Part shown: piece by piece, positions 8,174 through 16,001 of the stretch
How positions within the stretch are numbered: the stretch's first letter is position 1
Layout of the letters: each line of letters opens with the position of its first letter
DNA from: an uncultured Desulfobacterales bacterium
Lineage (GTDB): Bacteria > Desulfobacterota > Desulfobacteria > Desulfobacterales > JAFDCJ01
DNA length: 20,768 bases
Reading direction: 5' to 3'
Assembly: GCA_945787595.1 (NCBI GenBank)
Contig: CALZJV010000160.1
Location: forward strand, 1-20,768
The notes under the pieces: model-generated
Told to the model about the DNA's origin: nothing
The model's database searches: none
Seen by the model: the letters and a program-made list of their open reading frames with translations, nothing else
Program-made: the position numbers and the translations under genes

Positions 8174-8656
8174 TTATGTACAGGAAACTATCGGTTTCAC
8201 AAACTGCGATTCCGTATCCCACGGAAACAGAATCCAGGTGTCCTGGCTGACCTCGGTGATATAGGTGTCGACCAGCGGTCGGCCTTCCGGTTTGGCGTAG
8301 ACGGTGGCAAAGTGGGCTTTGGGGAGCATGTCTTTGACGATGCTGGCGGTGCGGCCGGTGTCGACAAGGTCGTCTACGAGAAGCCAGTCCTCGTCGTCGA
8401 TATCCAGTGATTTCAGAATTTTGCTTTCACCCATTTCCTTGAAATCGTAGCTGGAGATACATACGGTGTCCACCAGCCGGATTTCCAGTTCGCGGGCGAT
8501 AATTGAAGCGGGTACCAGCCCGCCTCTGGTGATGGCGACAATGCCCTTCCAGGTCCTCATATCCAACAGCCGCCAGGCCAGGGCCTTGGCATCACGGTGG
8601 AGCTGTTCCCAAGAAATGGGAAAGGTCTTGGTATAGGGTTGTTGATCTTCGGTCAT
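8174..8656 (-). CDS. gpt: Xanthine-guanine phosphoribosyltransferase
   Basis: Protein of 160 aa (the E. coli enzyme has 152). It transfers ribose 5-phosphate from PRPP to xanthine, guanine or hypoxanthine to form XMP, GMP or IMP in purine salvage; it is cytoplasmic or membrane-associated. The sequence matches E. coli Gpt closely: [22 protein letters not shown] (about 36-57), [10 protein letters not shown], the PRPP-binding loop [12 protein letters not shown] (about 92-103), [19 protein letters not shown] and [10 protein letters not shown] near the end. It is the last gene of the transport cluster, starting 17 nt after the second permease with GGAAAG as ribosome-binding site. The pairing argues that the transporter brings in purines which Gpt then traps as nucleotides. 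Confidence 0.95.
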   Translation of the reverse strand: MTEDQQPYTKTFPISWEQLHRDAKALAWRLLDMRTWKGIVAITRGGLVPASIIARELEIRLVDTVCISSYDFKEMGESKILKSLDIDDEDWLLVDDLVDTGRTASIVKDMLPKAHFATVYAKPEGRPLVDTYITEVSQDTWILFPWDTESQFVKPIVSCT

Positions 8657-8673
8657 TTAAAACTTTCCTTTCA

Positions 8674-9627
8674 TTATTTATCCTCCCGCATATAGGATTT
8701 CGCCAGGGCGCTGGGAGCTCCGATTCGTTTGCTTAACGCTTCCCACCATGTCAAAATTACTAAAACAACAATCGTGGTCAGGTAAGGGAGCATGTTCAGA
8801 TAGGAAGCCGGAATGGTGGTTCCGGATGCCTGCAGCCTGAACTGGACGGCATTGATGCCGCCAAAGATGAGAGCTCCCCAAATGGCCCGCGAAGGATTCC
8901 ACATGGAAAATATCACGAGCGCGATGACAATCCAGCCTCTTCCTCCGGTAATATTCTCTGTCCAGCCCGGGGCATAAGACAAGGAGAGATGAGCGCCGCC
9001 AATGCCCACCAGCATCCCGCCGATAATGGTGTAAAAATAGCGGACTTTTGCGACATCGATCCCCATGGCATCAGCGGTATACGGGTTTTCCCCCACGGCC
9101 CGAAGGTTCAACCCGTTGCGGGTTTTATAGAGATAATACCAGGAAAGCGGCAACAGTAAATAGACGACGTAGGTGAGAACATCCTGGTTGAAAACGGCCC
9201 CGATGACCGGAAGTCTGCTCAATAATGCTACCGGCACGGTTTCAAATTTGGTGCCCACAAGTCCCACTAGATAGCCCGAGTTTGTTGTCGGACCGAGCTT
9301 TTGCCCCAAAAAACTCGCCATACCCGATCCGAACAGTGTGATGCACAGACCACTGACGACCTGATTGGCCCGCATGGTAATGGAAAGAAATGCGTGGATG
9401 GCGGCCAGCATCCCTCCTACAAGCATCGCAACCAGAATACTCAAAAACAGGTTGCCGGTATAATAGACGGTGGCAAAAGATGTGACCGCACTCATCAGCA
9501 TCATGCCCTCAATTCCCAGGTTGAGGATCCCTGAGCGTTCAGTGTAAATTTCACCGACGGTTGCGAAGATGAGAGAAGTCCCTGCACGCAGGGTTATTGC
9601 CAGAAGTGATGTTAACAATGCAATCAT
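8674..9627 (-). CDS. BMP-type ABC transporter permease 2 (nucleoside/nucleobase uptake)
   Basis: Integral membrane protein of 317 aa in the branched-chain/ribose-type permease family, most like the NupQ/YufQ-class subunit of nucleoside ABC importers. It is made almost wholly of hydrophobic helices; the family signature near the N-terminus is clear (GEIYTERSGILNLGIEGMML), as is the loop RAVGENPYTADAMGIDV that contacts the ATPase. It should form a heterodimer with the other permease in this cluster. The ATG at 9627 follows only a weak ACAGG. It is tightly spaced with gpt downstream but separated from permease 1 by about 300 nt of repeat-bearing DNA. Confidence 0.93.
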   Translation of the reverse strand: MIALLTSLLAITLRAGTSLIFATVGEIYTERSGILNLGIEGMMLMSAVTSFATVYYTGNLFLSILVAMLVGGMLAAIHAFLSITMRANQVVSGLCITLFGSGMASFLGQKLGPTTNSGYLVGLVGTKFETVPVALLSRLPVIGAVFNQDVLTYVVYLLLPLSWYYLYKTRNGLNLRAVGENPYTADAMGIDVAKVRYFYTIIGGMLVGIGGAHLSLSYAPGWTENITGGRGWIVIALVIFSMWNPSRAIWGALIFGGINAVQFRLQASGTTIPASYLNMLPYLTTIVVLVILTWWEALSKRIGAPSALAKSYMREDK

Positions 9628-9719
9628 GCTGCTACCTGTTCAGTGGAGGTATCCGGCTAAATCGGAAATTCGAAATAAGCTAATAGTTCAGCCTCTAAGC
9701 CTAAACCCGGATAAACCGG

Positions 9720-9851
9720 AAATAACAAATCACAAGCACCAAATTACAAATAAATTCCAATATCCAAATCTCAAATAATATCAATAGTCAATTGTTTGGA
9801 ACTTTTAATTTCGATCATTGTGATTTGTTTGGTAATTGTGATTTGTTATTT
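9720..9851. repeat. Inverted-repeat element with 16-bp perfect arms
   Basis: AAATAACAAATCACAA (9720-9735) and its exact reverse complement (9836-9851) bound 100 nt of AT-rich sequence that is itself partly complementary (CACCAAATTACAA against TTGTGATTTGTTTGG). It fills the gap between the two permease genes and encodes nothing. It resembles small non-coding repeats (MITE-like or REP-like) common in environmental deltaproteobacterial genomes; that comparison is from memory. Confidence 0.75.
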
Positions 9852-9865
9852 GATATTTTTCAATT

Positions 9866-9895
9866 CCTGAAACCTGAACACCGACACCTGAAACC
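9866..9895. repeat. Degenerate heptamer array CCTGAAM
   Basis: Four adjacent 7-nt units, CCTGAAA, CCTGAAC, ACCGACA, CCTGAAA, then CC. It lies just beyond the 9720-9851 inverted repeat and before the permease 1 stop. The unit is the reverse complement of the GTTCAGG units at 17670-17699. Confidence 0.6.
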
Positions 9896-9930
9896 TTCAT
9901 TATATGTCGCTGTAATTGAGAAACGAAACA

Positions 9931-11013
9931 CTATGTACCTAAAGTGCCAGAGAGTCTGGAACGTATTATACGGAGTTTGTACTCGGTAAACAGTGAGCCG
10001 GCCAGCATCGGTATCAAAAGCATACCCTGGAGGACCAGTCCCATGGAAGCCGGCAGTCCCATCATCATCTGAACCTGATCGCCGCCCACGAGAAGTGCGG
10101 CCATTAATACGGCCACCAGAATTGACGCAATAGGATTGAGCTGCGCCAGCCAGGCAACAATGATCGCTGTGTAGCCGTACCCGATGGAAAGTCCCTGTTG
10201 CAGCCTTCTTGAGATCCCGGTAACTTCGCAGACCCCTGCCAGCCCGCTCAGCGCCCCCGCGAACAGCAGGGCGATCATGACATTTTTTGCAATGTTGATG
10301 CCCTGGCATTGAGCGGCGGACGGATTGCTGCCGATAATCTTGAGTTCGAAGCCCCACCGCGTTCTATTCAGAATGAACCAGATCAGAATAGCCAGAACGA
10401 GGGCAAAAATCAGGCCCAGGTGGGCACGTCCGGCAATCCGCGGCAGCCATGCAAATTCCGGAAAGGAGGGCGTTCCGGGAAAACCGTATCCCTTGGGATC
10501 GCGCCAGGGCCCGTAGTAAAGGTGCTCTGCAAACAGAATAGCTACATAATTGAGCATCAGGGTTGTCAAAACTTCATCGACTTTCAGACTGACTTTGAGA
10601 AAGGCCGGGATTCCCGCCCATAGTGCGCCGGCCAGCATTCCGACCATGATCGAGACAGGAAGGACCATCCAGGGAGATAAAAAAGGAGACCAGAATAACA
10701 CAACCCAGGTGGCAGCGATTCCGCCGAAAGTCAGCTGCCCTTCCGCTCCGATATTCCAGAATTTCAGGCGGAAGGCGATCAAAACCCCTAAACCGGTGAG
10801 CATTAACGGAATGGCCTTGACCAGGGTTTCGGTAAAATTCGGCCAGGTACCGAATGCGCCCTTAAACATGGCGGCGAATGTTACGAACGGATTGGTTTTA
10901 AATATCGTCAGCAAAATGGCCGTCAACAAGAGCGAAATAAAAAAAGAGGCCAAGGGAACCAGCAAAATGGCACTGCGTGACAGCGTTTTTCTCTTTTCAA
11001 AGATAATGCGCAT
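9931..11013 (-). CDS. BMP-type ABC transporter permease 1 (nucleoside/nucleobase uptake)
   Basis: Integral membrane protein of 360 aa, the NupP/YufP-class partner of permease 2. A basic N-terminus (MRIIFEKRKTLSR) leads into a long hydrophobic helix. Family marks include KFWNIGAEGQLTFGGIAATW (about 85-105), the LMLNYVAILFAEHLYYGPWRDP segment with its conserved periplasmic loop, and the ATPase-coupling loop IIGSNPSAAQCQGINI. The ATG at 11013 has only a weak AGAGA ahead. Its C-terminal end is followed by a repeat-filled gap before permease 2, and a larger repeat-filled gap separates it from the ATPase gene upstream. Gene order (binding protein, ATPase, permease, permease) is that of known BMP-family nucleoside importers. 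Confidence 0.93.
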   Translation of the reverse strand: MRIIFEKRKTLSRSAILLVPLASFFISLLLTAILLTIFKTNPFVTFAAMFKGAFGTWPNFTETLVKAIPLMLTGLGVLIAFRLKFWNIGAEGQLTFGGIAATWVVLFWSPFLSPWMVLPVSIMVGMLAGALWAGIPAFLKVSLKVDEVLTTLMLNYVAILFAEHLYYGPWRDPKGYGFPGTPSFPEFAWLPRIAGRAHLGLIFALVLAILIWFILNRTRWGFELKIIGSNPSAAQCQGINIAKNVMIALLFAGALSGLAGVCEVTGISRRLQQGLSIGYGYTAIIVAWLAQLNPIASILVAVLMAALLVGGDQVQMMMGLPASMGLVLQGMLLIPMLAGSLFTEYKLRIIRSRLSGTLGT

Positions 11014-11037
11014 CAGAATCTCTAAATATTATTTACT

Positions 11038-11240
11038 TGAGGGGTCGGGGAGTTTCTCAGAGCCGACCCGCTGCATGGATAATCGCCACCGAAACCGCAT
11101 GAACTCTACCCTAAGGCCTCGTAATGAATGAACAGTAATCAAAATGAAAACGGAAGATTGTGCGCAATGCCGCGATTGGATGTTAAATAAAAGCCGCAGA
11201 GCAAAGCTGTTCATCCATAACGATCCCTACCGACCCCTCA
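11038..11240. repeat. About 200-nt element with 11-bp terminal inverted repeats
   Basis: TGAGGGGTCGG (11038-11048) and its perfect complement CCGACCCCTCA (11230-11240) bound the segment. A third copy of the core, CCGACCC (11063-11069), can also pair with the left end (GGGTCGG 11042-11048). No clear target-site duplication is visible, and the short ORFs inside do not look coding. It lies between the ATPase and permease 1 genes. It could be a small non-autonomous element or a processed palindromic repeat. Confidence 0.55.
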
Positions 11241-11300
11241 TTTGCTTAAAAATACAAACTTCAGAATTAAGTAACTATGCCTAACCCGGACGAGCCGGAA

Positions 11301-11346
11301 TTGAAGATTGAAGATTGAATATTTGTGGATATCGCTTCGCTCTGTC
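11301..11346. repeat. GATTGAA heptamer run plus dispersed repeat, copy A
   Basis: A short GATTGAA tandem run (period 7) leads into a segment that recurs almost unchanged at 15921-15960. The 41-nt match ending in ATCGCTTCGCTCTGTC differs from copy B by one substitution and one indel. It sits in the gap between the ATPase and permease 1 genes, just after CTAACCCGGACGAGCCGGAA, a variant of which also precedes the 9720 repeat. Confidence 0.75.
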
Positions 11347-11408
11347 ATTTTTAAGATCTTTTTTAATAATTGATCTGCCAGCTTTCAGCTCTGCTTCCAT
11401 CCTGTAGG

Positions 11409-11430
11409 GTAGAGCCTAGAGCTCGAAGAG
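11409..11430. repeat. 22-nt dispersed motif, copy 1 (imperfect)
   Basis: A 22-nt stretch starting GTAGAGCCT that matches 17789-17810 at 18 of 22 positions. It contains a GAGC..GCTC palindrome. Together with the neighbouring repeats it accounts for most of the 521-nt gap between 11014 and 11534, where no gene is seen. Confidence 0.4.
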
Positions 11431-11534
11431 AAGCGGACCTTAATTCGAAATACATAATTAATAATTCAACATTCTTTAAACAGTATCTTTATGCACAACT
11501 GTCAACGGACCACTCACAACCAACGATTTGAGTT

Positions 11535-13040
11535 TTACTCAATTCCCGCCATCATCATACCCAGCTTCTCGGTATCCGCTTCTTTGCAGGTGAGGATACC
11601 CATGATGCGGCCTTCATATAATACTGCAACTTGATCTGCAACCGTCATCAGCTCTTCCATGTCTTCCGAAATCAGCAAAACCGCCTTGCCCGATTCGCTT
11701 TGCTCGATCATCTGGTTACGAACATATTCGGTAGCACCCACATCCAGACCCCTTGACGGATAGGCCGCTATGAGCAGTCCGCGGCAGGCATCGATTTCTC
11801 GTGCCAGAATAATTTTTTGAACGTTACCACCGGAGAGAAATTTCGAATGGGTATGCGGCGTGGGGGTATCGATGCGGAAGGCGTCGATCATACGACGGGC
11901 CAACTCCAGAATTCTTTTCGGATGCAAAATGCCCTTCTTTGTCAATGGCGGTTTTCGATAGCCTTTCATGGCAAGGTTATCGGCTACGCTCATGTCACCG
12001 GCGACCCCTCGTACATTCCGGTCGGCCGGTATATGGCTGACCCCGGAGCAGATCATATCAAAGGGTGTTTTGTTGGTCTTGACGTCGCCATTGATCCGTA
12101 TCCGGCCGCCGGTGGTTTTACGAAGCCCCGTTATAACCTCGGCCAGTTGTTTCTGACCGTTGCCCGCCACCCCGGCGATACCCAGGATCTCCCCTGAGCG
12201 GATTTTGAATGAAACCCCTTGAAGTGCCGGCAGGCCTTTATCATTAGCTGCCTGAACATCATTTAACTCAAGGACCACATCGCCCGGGTTGCGGTCCTTT
12301 TTTTCCACACAGAACAGCACGTCTCTGCCCACCATCAGCCGGACAAGTTCTCCTGGCTTTGTTGCAGCGGTCTTTTTTACCGCTACCAGACGTCCTTTAT
12401 GAAGTACCCGCACCCAATCGGAGAATGCAATGACTTCTTCCATTTTATGGGTAATGAAAATGGCGGACTTGCCTTCAGCAGTCATTTGATGGATTACCCG
12501 GTTTAATTCCCGGGACTCCTGGGGGGTTAAGACCGCCGTGGGCTCGTCCAGGATGAGGATCTCGGCGCCGCGATAGATAAGCTTCAGAATTTCGACTCTC
12601 TGCCGCTCTCCCACGCCGAGCTGCCAGATGTAACTTTGCGGGTCGACCTGCAAGTTATATTTTTTAGAAATTTCAAGTATCCGCTCACTCACATTTGCCA
12701 TATCCGGAACAAACGGCAGGTCCGACATCCCCAGGATGATATTTTCCGCTACCGTCATGGTGTCGACCAGCATGAAGTTCTGATGGACCATGCCAATGCC
12801 CAGAACCATGGCGTCACGGGGAGATGTGATCTCCACCTGCTCGCCCCGGATAAAGATTTCGCCCTCGTCGGCCCGGTAAAGTCCGGCCAGAACATTCATG
12901 AGGCTGCTTTTGCCCGCCCCGTTTTCCCCCAGCAGGGCCAAGACTTCACCGGGATAGAGCTCCAGGTCCACCTGCTCATTCGCTATGACATTGGGAAATC
13001 TTTTGGTGATCCCTTTCATTTCGAGAAGGGGAGTTTTCAT
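11535..13040 (-). CDS. Double-NBD ATPase of the BMP-type nucleoside/nucleobase ABC importer
   Basis: Protein of 501 aa with two fused nucleotide-binding domains, as in RbsA/NupO-type importers; it powers uptake at the inner membrane. NBD1 has Walker A GENGAGKSS (about 38-46), an atypical signature LGVGERQR (about 141-148) and Walker B ILILDEPTA (about 161-169). NBD2 has a degenerate Walker A (AGVAGNGQKQ, about 289-298), an intact LSGGNVQK signature (about 402-409) and the family's divergent Walker B region LLIAAYPSRGLDVGA, so probably only one site is fully active, as usual in this group. The ATG at 13040 lies 2 nt after the binding-protein TGA, which argues for translational coupling; a TTG at 13046 overlapping that stop is the alternative start. 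Confidence 0.95.
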   Translation of the reverse strand: MKTPLLEMKGITKRFPNVIANEQVDLELYPGEVLALLGENGAGKSSLMNVLAGLYRADEGEIFIRGEQVEITSPRDAMVLGIGMVHQNFMLVDTMTVAENIILGMSDLPFVPDMANVSERILEISKKYNLQVDPQSYIWQLGVGERQRVEILKLIYRGAEILILDEPTAVLTPQESRELNRVIHQMTAEGKSAIFITHKMEEVIAFSDWVRVLHKGRLVAVKKTAATKPGELVRLMVGRDVLFCVEKKDRNPGDVVLELNDVQAANDKGLPALQGVSFKIRSGEILGIAGVAGNGQKQLAEVITGLRKTTGGRIRINGDVKTNKTPFDMICSGVSHIPADRNVRGVAGDMSVADNLAMKGYRKPPLTKKGILHPKRILELARRMIDAFRIDTPTPHTHSKFLSGGNVQKIILAREIDACRGLLIAAYPSRGLDVGATEYVRNQMIEQSESGKAVLLISEDMEELMTVADQVAVLYEGRIMGILTCKEADTEKLGMMMAGIE

Positions 13041-13042
13041 TT

Positions 13043-14146
13043 TCAATTTCCAGTTTTGCCAATGACACCCTTAACAAAGAAACTCATATTGAGCATATCG
13101 GGATCGCTCATTTTGCCGCCGGCGGGAACAACCTCTTTGCCGTTCTGGTCGATAATGGGGCCATGGAACACGTCCCAGTTCCCACTCAGGATCGCTCGTT
13201 GCTTTTCGTCAACCAAATCTTTAACCTCCTGCGGCACTCTGGGGCTGAAAGCGGATAGACGGACGATCCCTTCTTTCATTCCCCCCCAATACGTGTGAGA
13301 TTTCCAAGTCCCGTTTAAAGCTGCGTTTACGGTCTCCACGTAGTAGGAACCCCAATTCCAGACGGGGCTGACCAGAACGCTGTCACCGACAAATTTTTTC
13401 ATATCAGAGTCATAGCCGATACTTGAAAGCCCCCGATCCTTGGCCGCTTTTTGCGGTTCGGTGGTGTCCTGATGCTGGGCAATGAGGTCCGCACCCGCAT
13501 CCAGCAGCGCAACCGCCGCCTCACGCTCTTTGACCGGATCGAACCAGGTGCTGGTCCACACCACCCGTACCTGAGCGTTGGGATTCACGGAACGTGCACC
13601 CAGGGTAAAGGCATTAATACCCCGGATAACTTCAGGAATCGGGAACGCCGCGACGTAACCGATAATATTGGACTTGGTCATTTTTCCGGCCACGATTCCG
13701 GAAAGATAGCGGGGTTGATACATACGGCCGAAGTAAGTGCTCATGTTAGGGGCCGTTTTGTACCCGGAACAATGCTCGAAGTAGACATTAGGAAAATCCC
13801 GGGCCACTTCCACCATGGGGTCCATATATCCGAAGGAAGTGGCGAAGATCACCTTGTATCCCTGCAATGCATACTGGCGAATTATCCTGACCGCATCAGG
13901 TCCCTCGGGGACGCTTTCGATAATGGCGGTCTTCACCTTGTCGCCGAGCTTTGCCTCCAGTATCTTGCGGCCGTTATCATGTTCATAGCTCCATCCCAGA
14001 TCTCCCACTGAACTGACATAGATAAAGGCGATTTTCTGGGGCTCCGCAGCTTCGGCCCTAGCCGATAACGGTCCGCCTCCGGCAAAAAGGACCCAGGTGA
14101 ACATGCCAACTACCAACAACGCTGATAACACTTTGTTTTTGCTCAT
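13043..14146 (-). CDS. BMP-family periplasmic substrate-binding protein
   Basis: Protein of 367 aa, the periplasmic receptor of the importer. The ATG at 14146 is chosen because AAGGAG sits just upstream and a proper signal peptide follows (KNKVLSALLVVGMFTWVLFAG, probable cut near ARAEA). Longer in-frame versions add a non-coding-like N-terminus. There is no lipobox Cys, so it is a soluble periplasmic protein rather than the lipoprotein of Gram-positive relatives. Family features: KIAFIYVSSVGDLGWSYEHDNGRKILE, FATSFGYMDPMVEVARDFPNVYFEHCSG, YIYG-like RMYQPRYLSGIVAGKMTKSNIIGYVAAFPIPEVIRGINAFTLGA, and DLIAQHQDT. Known relatives bind purine nucleosides; the gpt gene in the cluster fits a purine ligand. 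Some members bind other small molecules, so the substrate is inferred. Confidence 0.92.
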   Translation of the reverse strand: MSKNKVLSALLVVGMFTWVLFAGGGPLSARAEAAEPQKIAFIYVSSVGDLGWSYEHDNGRKILEAKLGDKVKTAIIESVPEGPDAVRIIRQYALQGYKVIFATSFGYMDPMVEVARDFPNVYFEHCSGYKTAPNMSTYFGRMYQPRYLSGIVAGKMTKSNIIGYVAAFPIPEVIRGINAFTLGARSVNPNAQVRVVWTSTWFDPVKEREAAVALLDAGADLIAQHQDTTEPQKAAKDRGLSSIGYDSDMKKFVGDSVLVSPVWNWGSYYVETVNAALNGTWKSHTYWGGMKEGIVRLSAFSPRVPQEVKDLVDEKQRAILSGNWDVFHGPIIDQNGKEVVPAGGKMSDPDMLNMSFFVKGVIGKTGN

Positions 14147-14543
14147 TTTATTCTCCTTTTTAAGAAATGAATGGTTTTGTGGCATCGTAACTATCACATA
14201 CCATTCTCCAGCGCAAGTATCACATTGTATTCGGCAGGGGAACGTCAAGATCACCACATACTGATTCAGATAGAAGCGTTTTGATTTTCCGGATTCTGCT
14301 CTAAAATCCAAATTTCAAGGTCCACCTGTTCTTAAAATTGGGTCAAATAAATCACGAATTTCAATATTCAATGACCGAAACAGGTCTGGAATTCAAGTCA
14401 TTGGTAATGTTTCATGCGAGGTTTCAAGTCTCAGGATTAGAAGGGCAATTACACGACAAAAAATTTAAAAAGCGTGCTAAAAGTTTTGGTGTTTTTTGCA
14501 AAAATTATTGACATATCGTCCTTTATCTTTTAGCCAAGCTATT

Positions 14544-14641
14544 GTGAAAGGCGAAAGGCGAAAGGCGAAAGGCGAAAGGCGAATGGCGAATGGCGAATGG
14601 CGAAGGACGAGGGACGAGGGACGAATGACGAGGGACGAGTG
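14544..14641. repeat. Tandem heptanucleotide array, 14 units
   Basis: Exactly 14 consecutive 7-nt units (98 nt): GTGAAAG once, GCGAAAG four times, GCGAATG three times, GCGAAGG, then ACGAGGG, ACGAGGG, ACGAATG, ACGAGGG, ACGAGTG. The unit drifts stepwise from GCGAAAG to ACGAGGG, as expected of slippage with point changes. It lies about 80 nt before the threonine-synthase-like start. There are no spacers, so it is not a CRISPR array. Confidence 0.95.
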
Positions 14642-14642
14642 A

Positions 14643-14657
14643 TCCGCCTGCGGCGGA
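14643..14657. repeat. Small perfect palindrome
   Basis: TCCGCC-TGC-GGCGGA, a 6-bp stem with a 3-nt loop, directly after the heptamer array. It shares the CCTGCGG core with the palindrome near 17793-17805 (GAGCC-TGC-GGCTC). Confidence 0.5.
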
Positions 14658-14723
14658 ACGAAGGATGTCCCACACGGCCGGATTTGGTTCACCTATTTAG
14701 TTCACAGAGGATAGGTTGAAAAA

Positions 14724-15912
14724 TTGGAAAATATTCTCAGTTTGAAATGTCTTGTCTGCGGCAAAGAGTATCATCCCGACGCGGTCGATTATGTCTGTCC
14801 GGATCATGGGGATGAAGGGGTTCTTGACGTCCATTACGACTACAATTTCATCGGGCGGCTGATCGGCAGGGAAACCCTGACACGTTCCAACGACTTCACC
14901 ATCTGGCGTTATAAGCCGATGCTGCCGGTTCTTCCCGACGCCAAGGTGCCGCCCTTGTCCGTGGGCTGGACACCTTTATATCCGGCCCATCGCCTGGCCT
15001 CGAAGTTGGGGCTGAGGACGTTGTGGGTCAAAGATGACGGACTTCAGCCGACGGCATCTTTCAAAGACCGGGCCAGCGCCGTGGCCGTGGTAAAAGCTAT
15101 GGAAAAGGGTGCCCGGATCATCACGACGGCCAGTACCGGCAACGCTGCGGCGGCATTGAGCGGACTGTGTGCCAGTGTGGGTCAATCGAATGTGATTTTC
15201 GTACCGCAAACCGCGCCTCAGGCCAAAATCGCTCAGTTGCTGGTGTTCGGCTCCCGCGTCATTTTGGTAAATGGGACCTTATATGTGTGAGGGTAAAAAG
15301 ACCGCTGCCTATGAAATCTGCGAACAGCTCGACTGGGACGCGCCGGACCGGATTTTTGTCAGTGTAGGAGACGGTTGCATCATCGGAGGACTGCACAAGG
15401 GATTAAAAGATTTGATGGCATTGGGTTGGATTGACCGCATGCCCAAGCTGATGGGTATCCAAGCCGCGGGCAGCAATTACTTGTACGAGGTGTGGAAAAA
15501 TAATGAAGATGTTCTCACCAAACCGCCGATTAACGCGCAAACGGTGGCCGACAGCATCAGCGCGGGGTTGCCCAGGGACCGCATCAAGGCCTTGACCGCT
15601 GTAAAGGAGACAGGCGGCGCATACATTTCCATATCCGATGACGACATATTGCGAGCAATTCCGGAATTGGCTCGGGGTGCCGGTGTTTTTGCCGAACCCG
15701 CCGGAGCGGCTGCCTATGCCGGCCTGGTGACAGCAGTCGATCAGGGATTGGTTTCCGGGGATGAAACGATCGTCGTGCTTAACACCGGCAATGGCCTGAA
15801 GGATGTGGCCGGCGCCATGCAGGCGGTGGATCTGGCAGGAACCAAGCCGTTTTGGGTTCAACCGGATTTTGCCGCCCTAGAGCAGTTGGTGGCCGGTTGG
15901 GGAAAGGATTGA
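14724..15912 (+). pseudogene. thrC: Threonine-synthase-like PLP enzyme, broken by an out-of-frame internal deletion
   Basis: Two ORFs in different frames (14724-15290 and about 15271-15912) together make one threonine-synthase-like protein. The first half has a zinc-knuckle N-terminus (C9, C12, C25, H28), a YDY segment, the PLP-binding Lys in PTASFKDRAS (K114) and the STGN loop (137-140). The second half resumes at PYMCEGKKTAAYEICEQL and carries the SVGDGCIIGG phosphate loop and FAEPAGAAAY. Between GSRVILVNGT and PYMCEGKKT, family members normally have about 25 residues (a YDxAFDL helix and a GYNPY strand); these are missing and the frame is lost near 15280. Function would be threonine from O-phosphohomoserine, or a related PLP reaction. 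The start is a TTG at 14724; an in-frame stop at 14712 rules out longer versions. It could be a real pseudogene or an assembly deletion. Confidence 0.8.
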
Positions 15913-15920
15913 AAATTTTC

Positions 15921-16001
15921 GATTGAAGATTGAAGATTTGTGGTATCGCTTCGCTCTGTCTTTTCTAATTAAATCGATAGAATTGCTTAAATATTCAATC
16001 T
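15921..16001. repeat. Dispersed repeat, copy B, with imperfect inverted ends
   Basis: Begins with two GATTGAA units and continues through ATCGCTTCGCTCTGTC, matching copy A (11306-11346). Its ends are inverted: AGATTGAAGATT (15927-15938) against AATATTCAATCT (15990-16001), 11 of 12 positions. It starts 8 nt after the threonine-synthase-like stop. The remaining 190 nt before the next gene show no gene. Confidence 0.7.

Larger units (their letters stand above)
14147..14723. other. Divergent intergenic region with heptamer array
   Basis: Separates the transporter cluster (minus) from the threonine-synthase-like gene (plus). The left 400 nt hold no gene; promoters for both directions must lie here. 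A TTGACA occurs at 14508-14513 on the plus strand without a good -10. The right part is occupied by the heptamer array and a small palindrome listed separately. Confidence 0.5.

Noticed and set aside
11029..11214. 61-aa minus-strand ORF between the ATPase and permease 1 genes
   Set aside because: It lies inside the inverted-repeat element, has no ribosome-binding site and resembles no known protein.
14216..14248. Promoter for the binding-protein gene on the minus strand (TTGACG and GATACT)
   Set aside because: The spacing between the two hexamers is 21 nt, too long for a normal promoter.
13043..14311. Longer 422-aa version of the BMP binding protein
   Set aside because: It would bury the signal peptide 55 residues inside the protein; AAGGAG precedes the ATG at 14146.
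14508..14536. Sigma-70 promoter for the threonine-synthase-like gene (TTGACA at 14508)
   Set aside because: The -35 is perfect but the hexamer 17 nt away (TAGCCA) is a poor -10, and so are those at 16 and 18 nt.
14544..14641. CRISPR-like repeat array
   Set aside because: Units are directly abutting heptamers with no spacers, and no cas genes are present.
14477..14692. 71-aa minus-strand ORF rich in SPFA/RLSPFA repeats
   Set aside because: It is only the translation of the heptamer array; period 7 leaves frames open by chance and there is no ribosome-binding site.
15271..15912. Second half of the threonine-synthase-like gene as an independent gene
   Set aside because: The ATG at 15271 lies inside the first half's coding end without a ribosome-binding site, and the product lacks the PLP lysine.
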